From CAWFXC01 sp963819735 (GTDB taxonomy: Bacteria > Actinomycetota > Acidimicrobiia > IMCC26256 > DASPTH01): a stretch of 64,000 nucleotides of DNA. The notes beneath the pieces are model-generated. The model did no database searches. It was given only the letters and a program-made list of their open reading frames with translations, and was not told the DNA's origin. The DNA lies in assembly GCA_963819735.1 (NCBI GenBank), contig CAWFXC010000001.1:930001-994000 (forward strand), given 5' to 3'. The translations under genes and the position numbers were made by a program. Positions 37,942 through 46,194 of the stretch are shown here, in pieces. Position 1 is the first letter of the stretch. The number at the start of each line of letters is the position of its first letter.

Positions 37942-39594
37942 ATGGCCGCATCCGGTTCCTCGCCGAACATCCTGTTGATCATGACGGATCAGGAGCGTTA
38001 TCCGCCGCCGTACGAGAACGACGCGGTCGCGAAGTTCCGCAGAGAACAGCTCGGCGCGCGCGAGTCGTTGCGCGATGGCGGGTTGGAGTTCCACCGGCAC
38101 TACGCCGGTTCGATTGCGTGTACGCCGAGTCGCGCCACTTTGTTCACGGGCCAGTACCCGTCGCTGCACGGGGTTACCCAGACCGACGGGTCGGCGAAGC
38201 AGAACGATGACCCCGCCATGATGTGGCTGGATCCCGATTCGGTGCCGACGCTCGGCGACTGGTTCCGCGCCGGTGGGTACCAGACGCACTACCGGGGGAA
38301 ATGGCACGTCTCCCTCGCCGACCTGCTCATCCCGGGGAGTCATGACGGCCTGATGGCGTCCGATATCGACGGGAACCCGATCCCGGAGGCGGTTGCGGCC
38401 TACCGCAGAGCCGACCGGCTCGACCCCTTCGGGTTCTCCGGGTGGATCGGCCGGGAGCCCCACGGCGCGACCCGAGCGGAGTGCGGCGCCGTGCGCGACG
38501 GCGTGTTCGCGGAGCAGGTGGTGGAGCTCTTCGATGAGCTCGCACGGGCGCGCGACGACGGACCCTGGCTGGCGGTCTCGTCGTTCGTGAATCCCCACGA
38601 CATCGCGGCCTACGGAATCGTCGCGGATCAGGTCTGGATGTTGCCGCCGCCCGACGACACGGTGCCGGCGATCCCCGAGGCGCCGTCGCAGTCCGACTCG
38701 TTCGCCGGCCGCCCGGCCTGTCAGGAGCAATGGGTCGATCGATGGTGGCGAACGATCTACGAGCAACCGCCCGACGAGGGGTACCGGCGGCTCTACTACT
38801 CACTGCAGAAGCTGGTGGATCAGGCGATCGGACGCATTCTCGACGCGCTCGACTCGTCCGGCATGGCCGACGACACCATCGTGGTGTTCACCTCCGACCA
38901 CGGCGACATGCTCGGCGCGCACGGGGGAATGCAACAGAAGTGGTGCAACGCGTACGACGAATCGGTGCGGGTGCCCATGATCGTGAAGGGCCCCGGCGTC
39001 GCGACGAAGAACGGCGGGATCGCCACGCCCACCAGCCACGTGGACCTGATCCCGACCCTGATGGGGTTGGCGGGCATCGATGTCGAACGCGCCCGGGCCG
39101 GCGTCGCCGAGCATCACGACGAAGCGCAGCCGCTCCCCGGTCGTGACCTCTCAGGCGTGATCGTCGGTTCTGCGACACCCGAATCGGTTGCCTCGCCGCT
39201 GTACTTCATGACCGAAGACGACATCTCCCGCGGGCTCTCGACCAAGAACATCCTCACCGGCGAGCCGTATCCCCCCGTCGACAACCCCTGCTACATCGAA
39301 TCGTCGATCGCGACGCTCCCGACCGGTCCGGACGGCACCGACGAACTGTGGAAGCTGAACCACTACTACGAGCGCCTCGACGAGTGGAACCAAGCCCACG
39401 GCATCCCCAAGAACCCGTTCGCCGGCCCCGCCGCCGACCCTGCCTTCGAGCTGCACAACCTCACGGTCGATCCCGAGGAGCGGCGCAACCGTGCTGACGA
39501 CGCACGGGAGACGCTGCTTCAGATGCAGGCGGTGCTCGACGCGCAGCGCGACGCCAAGCGAAAGCTCCCGAGTCTGCGCAATCCGGCGGCCTGA
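37942..39594 (+). CDS. Sulfatase family protein (choline-sulfatase / arylsulfatase class)
   Basis: 550 residues from ATG at 37942; ATG at 37912 is an in-frame alternative adding ten residues. PNILLIMTDQERYPPP supplies the metal aspartates near the start, CTPSRATLFTGQYP near residues 55-68 contains the Cys to be oxidised to formylglycine (CxPSR), and HYRGKWHVSL near 115, the VVFTSDHGDMLGAHG block near 313-328 with the late metal site, and NLTVDPEERRNRADD close the fold. It hydrolyses a sulfate ester of unknown structure. A formylglycine-generating enzyme is needed and is not in the window. It is only about 30 bases from the monooxygenase stop, so likely co-transcribed. Confidence 0.88.
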   Translation: MAASGSSPNILLIMTDQERYPPPYENDAVAKFRREQLGARESLRDGGLEFHRHYAGSIACTPSRATLFTGQYPSLHGVTQTDGSAKQNDDPAMMWLDPDSVPTLGDWFRAGGYQTHYRGKWHVSLADLLIPGSHDGLMASDIDGNPIPEAVAAYRRADRLDPFGFSGWIGREPHGATRAECGAVRDGVFAEQVVELFDELARARDDGPWLAVSSFVNPHDIAAYGIVADQVWMLPPPDDTVPAIPEAPSQSDSFAGRPACQEQWVDRWWRTIYEQPPDEGYRRLYYSLQKLVDQAIGRILDALDSSGMADDTIVVFTSDHGDMLGAHGGMQQKWCNAYDESVRVPMIVKGPGVATKNGGIATPTSHVDLIPTLMGLAGIDVERARAGVAEHHDEAQPLPGRDLSGVIVGSATPESVASPLYFMTEDDISRGLSTKNILTGEPYPPVDNPCYIESSIATLPTGPDGTDELWKLNHYYERLDEWNQAHGIPKNPFAGPAADPAFELHNLTVDPEERRNRADDARETLLQMQAVLDAQRDAKRKLPSLRNPAA

Positions 39595-39610
39595 CACGCC
39601 GACCGGCGGT

Positions 39611-40172
39611 TCAGCTGAGGGTGCGGTAGCGGAGGTACACGACACCGCCGTCGAACCGGCGCTCCTCCTGCAGCTCCAAGTCGATACGGGCGTCGCTCGG
39701 GTATGCGGGCTTGCCTCCACCGACGAGCACTGGACCAACGAAGAGATGGCACTCATCGACCAGCCCGGCGTCGAACGCGTGCGCGGCGAGGGTCGCCCCG
39801 CCGACGGCCAATTTCGCGGCCCGCCGACTCCTTCATGTCGCGAACCGCATCAGGATCGAAATGACGCTCGAACCGCGTGTTGGCGGTCGCGGCCGTGTCC
39901 CGCGTCGTGGAGTAAACGATCTTGTCAGCACCTTGCCAGACGTTCGCGAAGTCGGCGCGGAGCTCCGAGTCGGCGGCGAGGGCCGGTTCCGTCTCCCAGA
40001 CTGCCATCGTCTCGTACAGGCGCCGTCCGTAGAGGTAGGTCCCGACGGGGCGCACCACGTCGGTGATGAAGGAGAAGTACTCGTCGGTGGGCTCGGTCCA
40101 ATCGAACCTGCCCTGCGCGTCCTCGATGTAGCCGTCGAGGGAAACATTCGCCACGTAGATCAGTTTGGCCAT
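39611..40172 (-). pseudogene. RibD C-terminal / dihydrofolate reductase-like protein with a +1 frameshift
   Basis: Starts AKLIYVANVSLDGYIEDAQGRFDWTEP near the ATG at 40172, then RPVGTYLYGRRLYETMAVWETEP. After DMKESAGREI near 39813 the frame fails; one base on, the sequence continues AVGGATLAAHAFDAGLVDECHLFVGPVLVGGG and ends YLRYRTLS at 39611. Corrected length 186 residues, normal for RibD_C family reductases of actinobacteria, which use NADPH for small-molecule reduction. The extra base lies around 39811. Otherwise the sequence looks functional. Confidence 0.8.
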
Positions 40173-40224
40173 GCCGCTCCTCCGGCGCCTGGGTGCCGCT
40201 GTAGCAGTTCACCAAGCGTTGAGA

Positions 40225-41913
40225 CTACGGCTCGTCGCCGCGCAGCGCGCCGAGCGTCCGCGAGACGCGCACGGCGAGCTGGAGGTTGAAGAGAGTGTCG
40301 GGCTCGCTCAGGTCGTGGCCCGAGACTTCTCGCACGCGTTGCAACCGATACTTCAAGGTGTTGCGGTGCACGGACAGCGCCGTTGCCGTGCTCGCGCTGT
40401 TGGCGCCATGTTCCAGGTAGCTCGCCAGCGTGGGGACGAGCTCGGCATTGTGTTGCGCGTCGTACTCGACCAACGCCGAGAGCCAGTCGCTCGCGAATCG
40501 TTCCACGGTCGTGGTGTCCTCGACTTCTGCGAGCACGCTGTAGATGCCGAGCTGGTCGAACGACTTGATCGGCCGGTTGGCACCGATCGCCCGTTGGACC
40601 CTGAGCGCCAACTGGGCCTCTCGGTACGAACGCGGGAACTCGGTCGGTCGTTCGCACACGCCACCGACGCTGAGGTCGACGCTCCCGGGACCGAGGCCGG
40701 CTTGGACCATGACGGCGTCACACAGGGCGTCCCACGAGTGCTCGGCCTCGGCGAGCACCACGACGGTGCGCCCACGACCAACGAGCAACGAGCCGACCCT
40801 GAGGTCACGCGCGGCCCGGCGGACGGCGTGGAAGAATCCGTCGACGTCGACAACATTGCCGTTCGGTTCGGCGAGGACGACGCGATGCGGGCGCTCGAGG
40901 TCGTAGCCCTGGAGCTGCGCGCGAGTGAGCGCAGTTTCGTCAGCGGTGCCGCTCAGCAGGTCTTCGACCAGATCCCGTCCGAGGCGGAGTTCTGTCTCCT
41001 CGAGGCTGCGCAGACGCGCCAGCTCCATCGAGAGCACCGTGGCGCCGTGCTCGAGCGCGACCTCTTCGGTGACGCCCGCGCGGTGCTCGGGATCGACGAG
41101 CACGAGCACGCCGAGGGTTTGCTCGTCGGGTCCGGCAACCATGAGCACGCGGTCACCATCTCTCATGGGCTTCCCCGCCGAGATCGCACGGCGGAGGAGC
41201 TGGTCGCGGGCGCTCGGCGCGTCTTTTGCCCGCGGCGGGAGGTCACCGGCCGACGCGCGGACGTTCCCGTGGCGGTCCTCGACGAGGGTCGTGAGACCAG
41301 TGAGCTCGTGGATCGCGCGCGCGATCCCCGTCTGCCCCTCGTTCTCGACCGCGACGCGGGTCAGCCGGTCATGGATCCTCCGACTGCGCTCCAACGCGAC
41401 GACCGTCTCGGCCAGCGCGGCGTTGGAGTTGCGGAGCTCCGTCGCCGTGGCCGCGTCACGAGTGTGCAGCCGGGCGTTGGCCAGGGCGATGCCGGTCTGC
41501 TGCGCCAGCACGCGGAGGAGGAACTGCGCCGACTGCGGGGGTTCGCCCTGGGCGCCGACCACGAGATAGCCGAAGTCGCCTTCGAGGCTCCGCAACGGGT
41601 ACGCCCATCCCCAGGGCTGGCCGACGATCGAGAGCTCGCCCCCGGCGCTGCCGAGCACGACGAACTGCACCTCGAGGTCGACGCGCACCTCCGGGTCGAG
41701 CGGTGTGTCGTCGACGGTCCGCCATCCACCGTCGGTCAGGTACACGCCTTGCAGCCCGGACTCCGCGAGCGACGGCACCGACGTGGCCGCGAGATGGACG
41801 ATCCGCTGTTCATCGCTGCTCTCCGTCATGAGCATCGAGAGCACCAGGAGCCCCTGGAGGTTGGAAAGCTGATCGCGCGCACTGACCTCGGGGTCGGCCT
41901 CGTCGGAGGTCAT
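40225..41913 (-). CDS. PucR/CdaR-type transcriptional regulator with GAF-like sensor
   Basis: 562 residues. The first 180 or so are a GAF-like sensory domain (RIVHLAATSVPSLAESGLQGVYL; GDFGYLVVGAQGEPPQSAQFLLRVLAQQTGIALANARL) followed by a coiled linker with ELRNSNAALAETVVALERSR. A central GGDEF-like PucR domain comes next, and the C-terminal 60 residues give a PucR helix-turn-helix: YLEHGANSASTATALSVHRNTLKYRLQRV. The ATG at 41913 was preferred because upstream sequence is the MEDS protein in another frame. It is transcribed after the MEDS gene, 11 bases apart, so the MEDS protein probably works with it. Confidence 0.87.
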   Translation of the reverse strand: MTSDEADPEVSARDQLSNLQGLLVLSMLMTESSDEQRIVHLAATSVPSLAESGLQGVYLTDGGWRTVDDTPLDPEVRVDLEVQFVVLGSAGGELSIVGQPWGWAYPLRSLEGDFGYLVVGAQGEPPQSAQFLLRVLAQQTGIALANARLHTRDAATATELRNSNAALAETVVALERSRRIHDRLTRVAVENEGQTGIARAIHELTGLTTLVEDRHGNVRASAGDLPPRAKDAPSARDQLLRRAISAGKPMRDGDRVLMVAGPDEQTLGVLVLVDPEHRAGVTEEVALEHGATVLSMELARLRSLEETELRLGRDLVEDLLSGTADETALTRAQLQGYDLERPHRVVLAEPNGNVVDVDGFFHAVRRAARDLRVGSLLVGRGRTVVVLAEAEHSWDALCDAVMVQAGLGPGSVDLSVGGVCERPTEFPRSYREAQLALRVQRAIGANRPIKSFDQLGIYSVLAEVEDTTTVERFASDWLSALVEYDAQHNAELVPTLASYLEHGANSASTATALSVHRNTLKYRLQRVREVSGHDLSEPDTLFNLQLAVRVSRTLGALRGDEP

Positions 41914-41924
41914 ACGGAGGAGGC

Positions 41925-42527
41925 TCAGGACCTCGTGGCGAGGAACTCGTCCGGAGTGAGGTAGTGGGGGTTCTCGAGCACGAGCCCCCCGAGCAGCAGC
42001 TTCTTGTGGGTCTTCAAGACGTCGACGATCATGCTGCCGCCGAACAGTTCGAGGTCGTACAGGCACATGATCACCTGTGGGTACCGCGGGGCGAAGCGGT
42101 TGAGCTGTGACTCGTAGTCGACGAACTCCTCGGCGCCGGGCGGCCCCTCCAGGACCCAACCCGCCTCGCCCGTCACCCGGGCGAACGGGTACCCGTCGGC
42201 GATCGCCGCCGACACGAGCTCCTCGAAGTAGGCGATCATGTCGGCGGTCGAGAACGCGCCGCCGCGGAGATAGACGGCTGCCGACTTCTCGAGCACGAGT
42301 TGGCTCGACGCCACGTACTCCTCGGCGTGATCCCCCAGCCGCGCAGCCATCTCCGGCGGGTCCGGGTGGTCCACCACCGCGATGCACTTCTCGCCGCCCT
42401 GCAATCCTGCCTGCAGGAACGGGATCAGGACCTTGTCGCGTTCGTCGGTCCCGAAGTAGAAGGCACACACGTGGTCGCCCGGGTCGAGGCGCACTCCGGC
42501 AACGCCCGTTCCCACCGCGTCCGACAT
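41925..42527 (-). CDS. MEDS-domain protein (methanogen/methylotroph DcmR sensory domain)
   Basis: 200 residues from ATG 42527. Opening GDHVCAFYFGTDERDKVLIPFLQAGLQGGEKCIAVV is the MEDS hallmark (CxxY-type start with P-loop-like fold), continuing with MAARLGDHAEEYVASSQL, GAFSTADMIAYFEELVSAAIADGYPFARVTGEAGW and YESQLNRFAPRYPQVIMCLYDL. MEDS proteins sense small molecules or cellular redox and act as anti-sigma or regulator partners in actinobacteria. A GGGGG box precedes the ATG. Adjacent to the PucR gene (11-base gap). Confidence 0.85.
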   Translation of the reverse strand: MSDAVGTGVAGVRLDPGDHVCAFYFGTDERDKVLIPFLQAGLQGGEKCIAVVDHPDPPEMAARLGDHAEEYVASSQLVLEKSAAVYLRGGAFSTADMIAYFEELVSAAIADGYPFARVTGEAGWVLEGPPGAEEFVDYESQLNRFAPRYPQVIMCLYDLELFGGSMIVDVLKTHKKLLLGGLVLENPHYLTPDEFLATRS

Positions 42528-42730
42528 CGACGGCCCCCTCTCTGTCCTCGGGTGCGGCGCACCACGAGTGCTTAGGGCCATGTGCACAGGCCGACTGTTC
42601 CCGATTGTGCGCGAATGCCGGTTTGGAAGACCTGCAGTCGAGGCAAGTGTCGCAGCCGTGACTCGATCCAGCAAGATTTTGTCTCGAACGGCCCTGACGA
42701 ACCGCGCCGCCGTGGGCGCAAACTGCGGGC

Positions 42731-43963
42731 ATGGTCCAACTTCTCGATGCATCCCTGCTCAGCAGTTCGCTCGACGATGGCTCGCCGGCTGACGACTTCC
42801 CCGATCTGGCCGGTCTCGCGGCCGGACACGATGCGGGCGACGGACGCGCGCGCGCCGAGGCCGTCCTCGCCGGACCGGAAACGGGCGACGACGAGCTCTC
42901 GTCCGCGCTGACGACACTCGGCGTGATCGGGTGGCGCGAAGGCCGCCTCGTGGACGCGGTCGGGCTCCTGCGCGCGGCGGTGAACCGGCCCGGCGTTGCG
43001 ACGACGGTCGACGGCCACCAGAGCTATCCGAGGCTCGCGCTCGCCGCGTTGTTCGCGATGATCGGCGAGTTCGCCCTCGCCGACGGCCTGGTTGCCGAGA
43101 GCCGGGACGAGATCGCTCGATCAGGCGACGCGGCGTGGAACGCAGCGCCGGTGTTGTGCGGCGCCTTCGCGGCCTTCGAGGCGGGTCGCCTTCGAGACGC
43201 GCGGCGGGACCTCGAGCGCGCGGCATCGCTCATGGGGAAGCACCCTGACAAGGTGCTCGCCTGCTTCGCCACCCACGTTCGGCAGCTGGTGGACATTGAG
43301 GAAGACGGCGCGACCGTCGGGAGTACCCGACGCGCCGGTGATCGACTGCCCCTTCCGCTCTCGTACCCGAGGCTCGCGCCCGGGATGGCCCGCCGCGCGC
43401 TCGCCGACGGCGACCGCCGACGGGCAGGCGAGATCGTGCTCGCGATGGAGTGCGCCGCGGTCGAGAATTGCGGCCTGCCCGCGCTCGACGCGGCGGCGCT
43501 TCACACGCGCGGCATCTACGACGCCGATGTCCACCTACTTCGCCAGGCCGTCCGTGAGCACCGTCACCCGCTGGCGCGAGCCGCGGCACACGAAGACGTC
43601 GGGTCCATCCTCGCTGAGTCCGACCGGACCGCGGCGCGGTACGCGCTCGAATGCGCCCTGGCGGAATACCGGAAGGCCGGGTCCGAGCGCGCCGCCGAGC
43701 GCGTACTGCAGGCGATCGCAGAGGTCTCGGAGCCCGCGCCGCGTCGCCGGCGCGACCGCCCGCGCTGGGGCTGGGTCAGTCTCACCGAGACCGAGCTCCG
43801 GGTCGCGCGGGCGGTAGCGGAAGGTCTCACGAACGCCAAGGCGGCCGAGCGCTTGTTCCTGTCCCGGCACACCATCGACTTCCATCTCCGCCAGATCTAC
43901 TGCAAGCTCGGTATCAGCTCGCGCGTCGAACTCACCCGGCTCGTTCTGGAGCATGCCGGGTAG
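42731..43963 (+). CDS. LuxR-family regulator with TPR-like N-terminal part
   Basis: 410 residues. The first 330 are all-alpha repeats (LTTLGVIGWREGRLVDAVGLLRAAV; LCGAFAAFEAGRLRDARRDLERAASLMG), the C-terminal part of a large LAL regulator without its ATPase, or a stand-alone version. The last 65 residues are a LuxR HTH: LTETELRVARAVAEGLTNAKAAERLFLSRHTIDFHLRQIY. No receiver or ATPase domain. Divergent from the MEDS/PucR operon with about 200 bases between, so both may share control sites. Confidence 0.82.
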   Translation: MVQLLDASLLSSSLDDGSPADDFPDLAGLAAGHDAGDGRARAEAVLAGPETGDDELSSALTTLGVIGWREGRLVDAVGLLRAAVNRPGVATTVDGHQSYPRLALAALFAMIGEFALADGLVAESRDEIARSGDAAWNAAPVLCGAFAAFEAGRLRDARRDLERAASLMGKHPDKVLACFATHVRQLVDIEEDGATVGSTRRAGDRLPLPLSYPRLAPGMARRALADGDRRRAGEIVLAMECAAVENCGLPALDAAALHTRGIYDADVHLLRQAVREHRHPLARAAAHEDVGSILAESDRTAARYALECALAEYRKAGSERAAERVLQAIAEVSEPAPRRRRDRPRWGWVSLTETELRVARAVAEGLTNAKAAERLFLSRHTIDFHLRQIYCKLGISSRVELTRLVLEHAG

Positions 43964-44093
43964 ACGCATCGGCGATCGCATCTTCGAGCCCCGGCCGCAG
44001 GGTCTGCTCGGGCGCCCGTCGACGGAGTCCGAGATCTTCTGACCGCGGTGGAGGACCAGCCACGTCGCGTTCGACGACGACCCAGAAGGAAAG

Positions 44094-44167
44094 TGGAGGT
44101 GATGGGACTTGAACCCACGACTTCTACGTTGCGAACGTAGCGCTCTACCGGGCTGAGCTACACCCCC
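44094..44167 (-). tRNA. tRNA-Ala (anticodon CGC)
   Basis: 74 bases. Acceptor GGGGGTG pairs with CACCTCC (one G-T pair), with discriminator A at 44094. D arm TAGCTCAGCCCGGTAGAGC, anticodon stem CTACG/CGTAG with loop TTCGCAA, giving anticodon CGC (GCG codons). Variable loop is short and the T arm GTGGGTTCAAGTCCCAT is standard. No CCA encoded. It stands alone, read on the minus strand, about 130 bases from the LuxR gene end. Confidence 0.92.
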
Positions 44168-44316
44168 GTGGAGCCGACAACACTAGAGCTTCGGCAGCGT
44201 CATGACGACTCGTTCTTTTGGCATCCCGCACACCTCACGTGTGCCGACGGCCAAAAGTTGACCGATCCGCTGAAGGCAGAGACTCCCACTTCGCGGCGAC
44301 ACCCGTACTGGGGGGG

Positions 44317-44955
44317 CTACTGCTCCTCGAGGCGTCGACCCTCGACCGCGGCCTGCAGCCGGGCCGCCACCAGCGCGGTGGTCACGTCACCCCGGGTGCG
44401 TTCGAGCACTGCCCGGAGCGCGTCGGTGCTCCGGCGCAACCCACCGGTGAGCGCCTCGGGATAGTCGATGGTGACGAGGACGCCGTAGACGTCGTCCATC
44501 AACGCCAGCAACCGCTCGGCCTCCGGGCCTTCTTCACGACGGAGACAGTCGAGGGTCTGGCGCCGCAGCTCACTGGCGGCTTCAGCCATCCCGTTGAGGT
44601 ACGGCTGCACCTCGACGCCGAGCTCCTCGGCGGTCGGCATCGCCAGGCCGGCCACGAACGCCAGCGTCAGGTTCGCCTCGGCGAACTCCTTCTTCGCGTC
44701 GTTCAGGAATCCGGCGTACCTCACGTCGCCGTGGCCGCTGAGGGCCCCTTCGGCTTCGGACAGGTACGCGGCGGCCACTGCGATCAGCTCGCGGGCCTCC
44801 CGGAACTCACGGCGGTGCACCGCCCGGATCGCCGTGGCGCACGAACGGATCGCCCGCCGCGACGCCGAGAGCGTGACCTCTCGAGCCGCGTGCTTCTGCT
44901 CGAGGATCTCCTGCGCGGCAGTGCCCGCAGCCGCGATCTGAGCCGAGTGATCCAA
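44317..44955 (-). CDS. Translin-family protein
   Basis: 212 residues, all alpha. TLSASRRAIRSCATAIRAVHRREFREA and FLNDAKKEFAEANLTLAFVAG match the translin core, where the second stretch holds the acidic residues used by TRAX, followed by AEELGVEVQPYLNGMAEAASELRRQTLDCL and the translin ending VYGVLVTIDYPEALTGGLRRSTDALRAVLERTRGD. Eukaryotic translin/TRAX bind and cut RNA; bacterial and archaeal members are uncharacterised. The start is TTG at 44955, 11 bases past the stop of the preceding membrane protein gene; no ATG or GTG is available. It ends about 150 bases from a tRNA gene. Confidence 0.82.
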   Translation of the reverse strand: MDHSAQIAAAGTAAQEILEQKHAAREVTLSASRRAIRSCATAIRAVHRREFREARELIAVAAAYLSEAEGALSGHGDVRYAGFLNDAKKEFAEANLTLAFVAGLAMPTAEELGVEVQPYLNGMAEAASELRRQTLDCLRREEGPEAERLLALMDDVYGVLVTIDYPEALTGGLRRSTDALRAVLERTRGDVTTALVAARLQAAVEGRRLEEQ

Positions 44956-44966
44956 GCTGCCCGAGG

Positions 44967-45503
44967 CTAGTTCGAAGCCGTCTGGCGCAGGGGCACGAGA
45001 CGCGGGCCGTTCGACTGACCGCGCTCGGAGTACTGCGCGGCGAAGTACGGCGCCGGCTCCCGGTAGGCGGAGCCGAGGAATCGGACCTTGGAGCGCTGGT
45101 CCTGCGCCCGCTGCTTGTGCTGGATCAGCAAGTAGACGTAGCCGCCCAGCGCGATGTCGGCGAGGATCTGCAGCGCGAAGAGCGCCGTCATCCGGGTGAG
45201 CACGGCGAGGAACAGGGTGGCGACGGCCACGCCGATCAGCACGAACAGCACGTCGCGGCGGCGCTTCTGCATGGCGCTCATCTGCGCGGGGCCCGGCCCG
45301 GAGGGCACGAACATCGGACGGGAGGGCGACAGCCGGCTGGGCTGCTCGCGGTGGCTCCCGTTGGCCCGGCCGAGCGTGCTCAGCCGGTGGTGGAAATCGC
45401 CTACGGAGTCGGTACGACTCTGCTGGCCTCGTGCACGAAGGATCGGCGGTACCAGAACCGCGACCCACAGAACGCCCAGGATCAAGATGACTGCGATGGT
45501 CAA
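44967..45503 (-). CDS. Actinobacterial membrane protein of unknown function
   Basis: 178 residues. Helix IAVILILGVLWVAVLVPPILRARGQ at the N-terminus, a Pro/Ser/Arg-rich cytoplasmic region including SPSRPMFVPSGPGPAQM, then DVLFVLIGVAVATLFLAVL and TALFALQILADIALGGYVYLLIQ, with a basic C-terminal tail. The WVAVLVPPILRARGQ opening is common in actinobacterial proteins next to galU and Moco genes. No function known. Translated just before the translin gene and probably coupled to it. Confidence 0.72.
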   Translation of the reverse strand: MTIAVILILGVLWVAVLVPPILRARGQQSRTDSVGDFHHRLSTLGRANGSHREQPSRLSPSRPMFVPSGPGPAQMSAMQKRRRDVLFVLIGVAVATLFLAVLTRMTALFALQILADIALGGYVYLLIQHKQRAQDQRSKVRFLGSAYREPAPYFAAQYSERGQSNGPRLVPLRQTASN

Positions 45504-45634
45504 GGTCAGCGCCCCCGTTGTACCGCCCGATGGCTGGAATTCACTGACCGTTCAGGACACTCGTTCAGGTCTCGAGGTTCTGCAACGATCAGGACCGCCC
45601 GCATGCGGCCTTCAGCACCTTAGTCGGGGAGGGA

Positions 45635-46141
45635 TCAGAGGTCGAGATCGGCATCGAGGCCGCCCCCGGGCCGCCGGTAGGTCCCCGACCGCCCACCCGT
45701 CTTCTCCCAGAGCGCTAATTCGCCGATCGTCATGCTCCGGTCGCTGGACTTGCACATGTCGTAGATGGTGAGCGCGGCGATGGCGCAGGCCGTGAGGGCC
45801 TCCATCTCCACCCCGGTGCGGTCGACGGTGTCGACCTGCGCCTCCACCTCCACGTGCGAGTCCTCGATCCGGAAGTTCACGTAGACCGAGCCCACCAGGA
45901 GCGGGTGGCAGAGCGGGAGCAGACTCGGCGTCTGCTTCGCGGCCTGGATCCCGGCCACTCGGGCCACCGCGAGCACATCACCCTTGGTGATGGCGCCCGA
46001 CGCGATCTTCGCCGCGGTGTCGGCCTCCATGTGCACCCGGCACCGGGCGACGGCCCGGCGGTGGGTGGCGTCCTTGGCGGTGACGTCGACCATGCGGGCG
46101 CGCCCGAGCGGGTCGAGATGCGTGAACTCCGAGGCCGACAT
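45635..46141 (-). CDS. moaC: Cyclic pyranopterin monophosphate synthase MoaC
   Basis: 168 residues. ARMVDVTAKDATHRRAVA opens it; GAITKGDVLAVARVAGIQAAKQTPSLLPLCHPL near residues 48-80 and VEMEALTACAIAALTIYDMCKSSDRSM near 112-138 are the MoaC hallmarks, including the DMCK(S/A) and HPL residues. It rearranges the MoaA product into cPMP in molybdenum cofactor synthesis. ATG at 46141 begins the conserved domain. It is followed by a gap of 50 bases to moaA on the same strand, so the two are likely one unit. moeA lies 1.7 kb away. Confidence 0.95.
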   Translation of the reverse strand: MSASEFTHLDPLGRARMVDVTAKDATHRRAVARCRVHMEADTAAKIASGAITKGDVLAVARVAGIQAAKQTPSLLPLCHPLLVGSVYVNFRIEDSHVEVEAQVDTVDRTGVEMEALTACAIAALTIYDMCKSSDRSMTIGELALWEKTGGRSGTYRRPGGGLDADLDL

Positions 46142-46194
46142 GGCCCCGAGTGTACGTGCCGCTGCCCGGGGACTGGTTCCCCCTCGGACGCGGT

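Noticed and set aside
43964..44093. A further gene or RNA between the LuxR regulator and the tRNA
   Set aside because: Only short frames without start sites or motifs; nothing seen.
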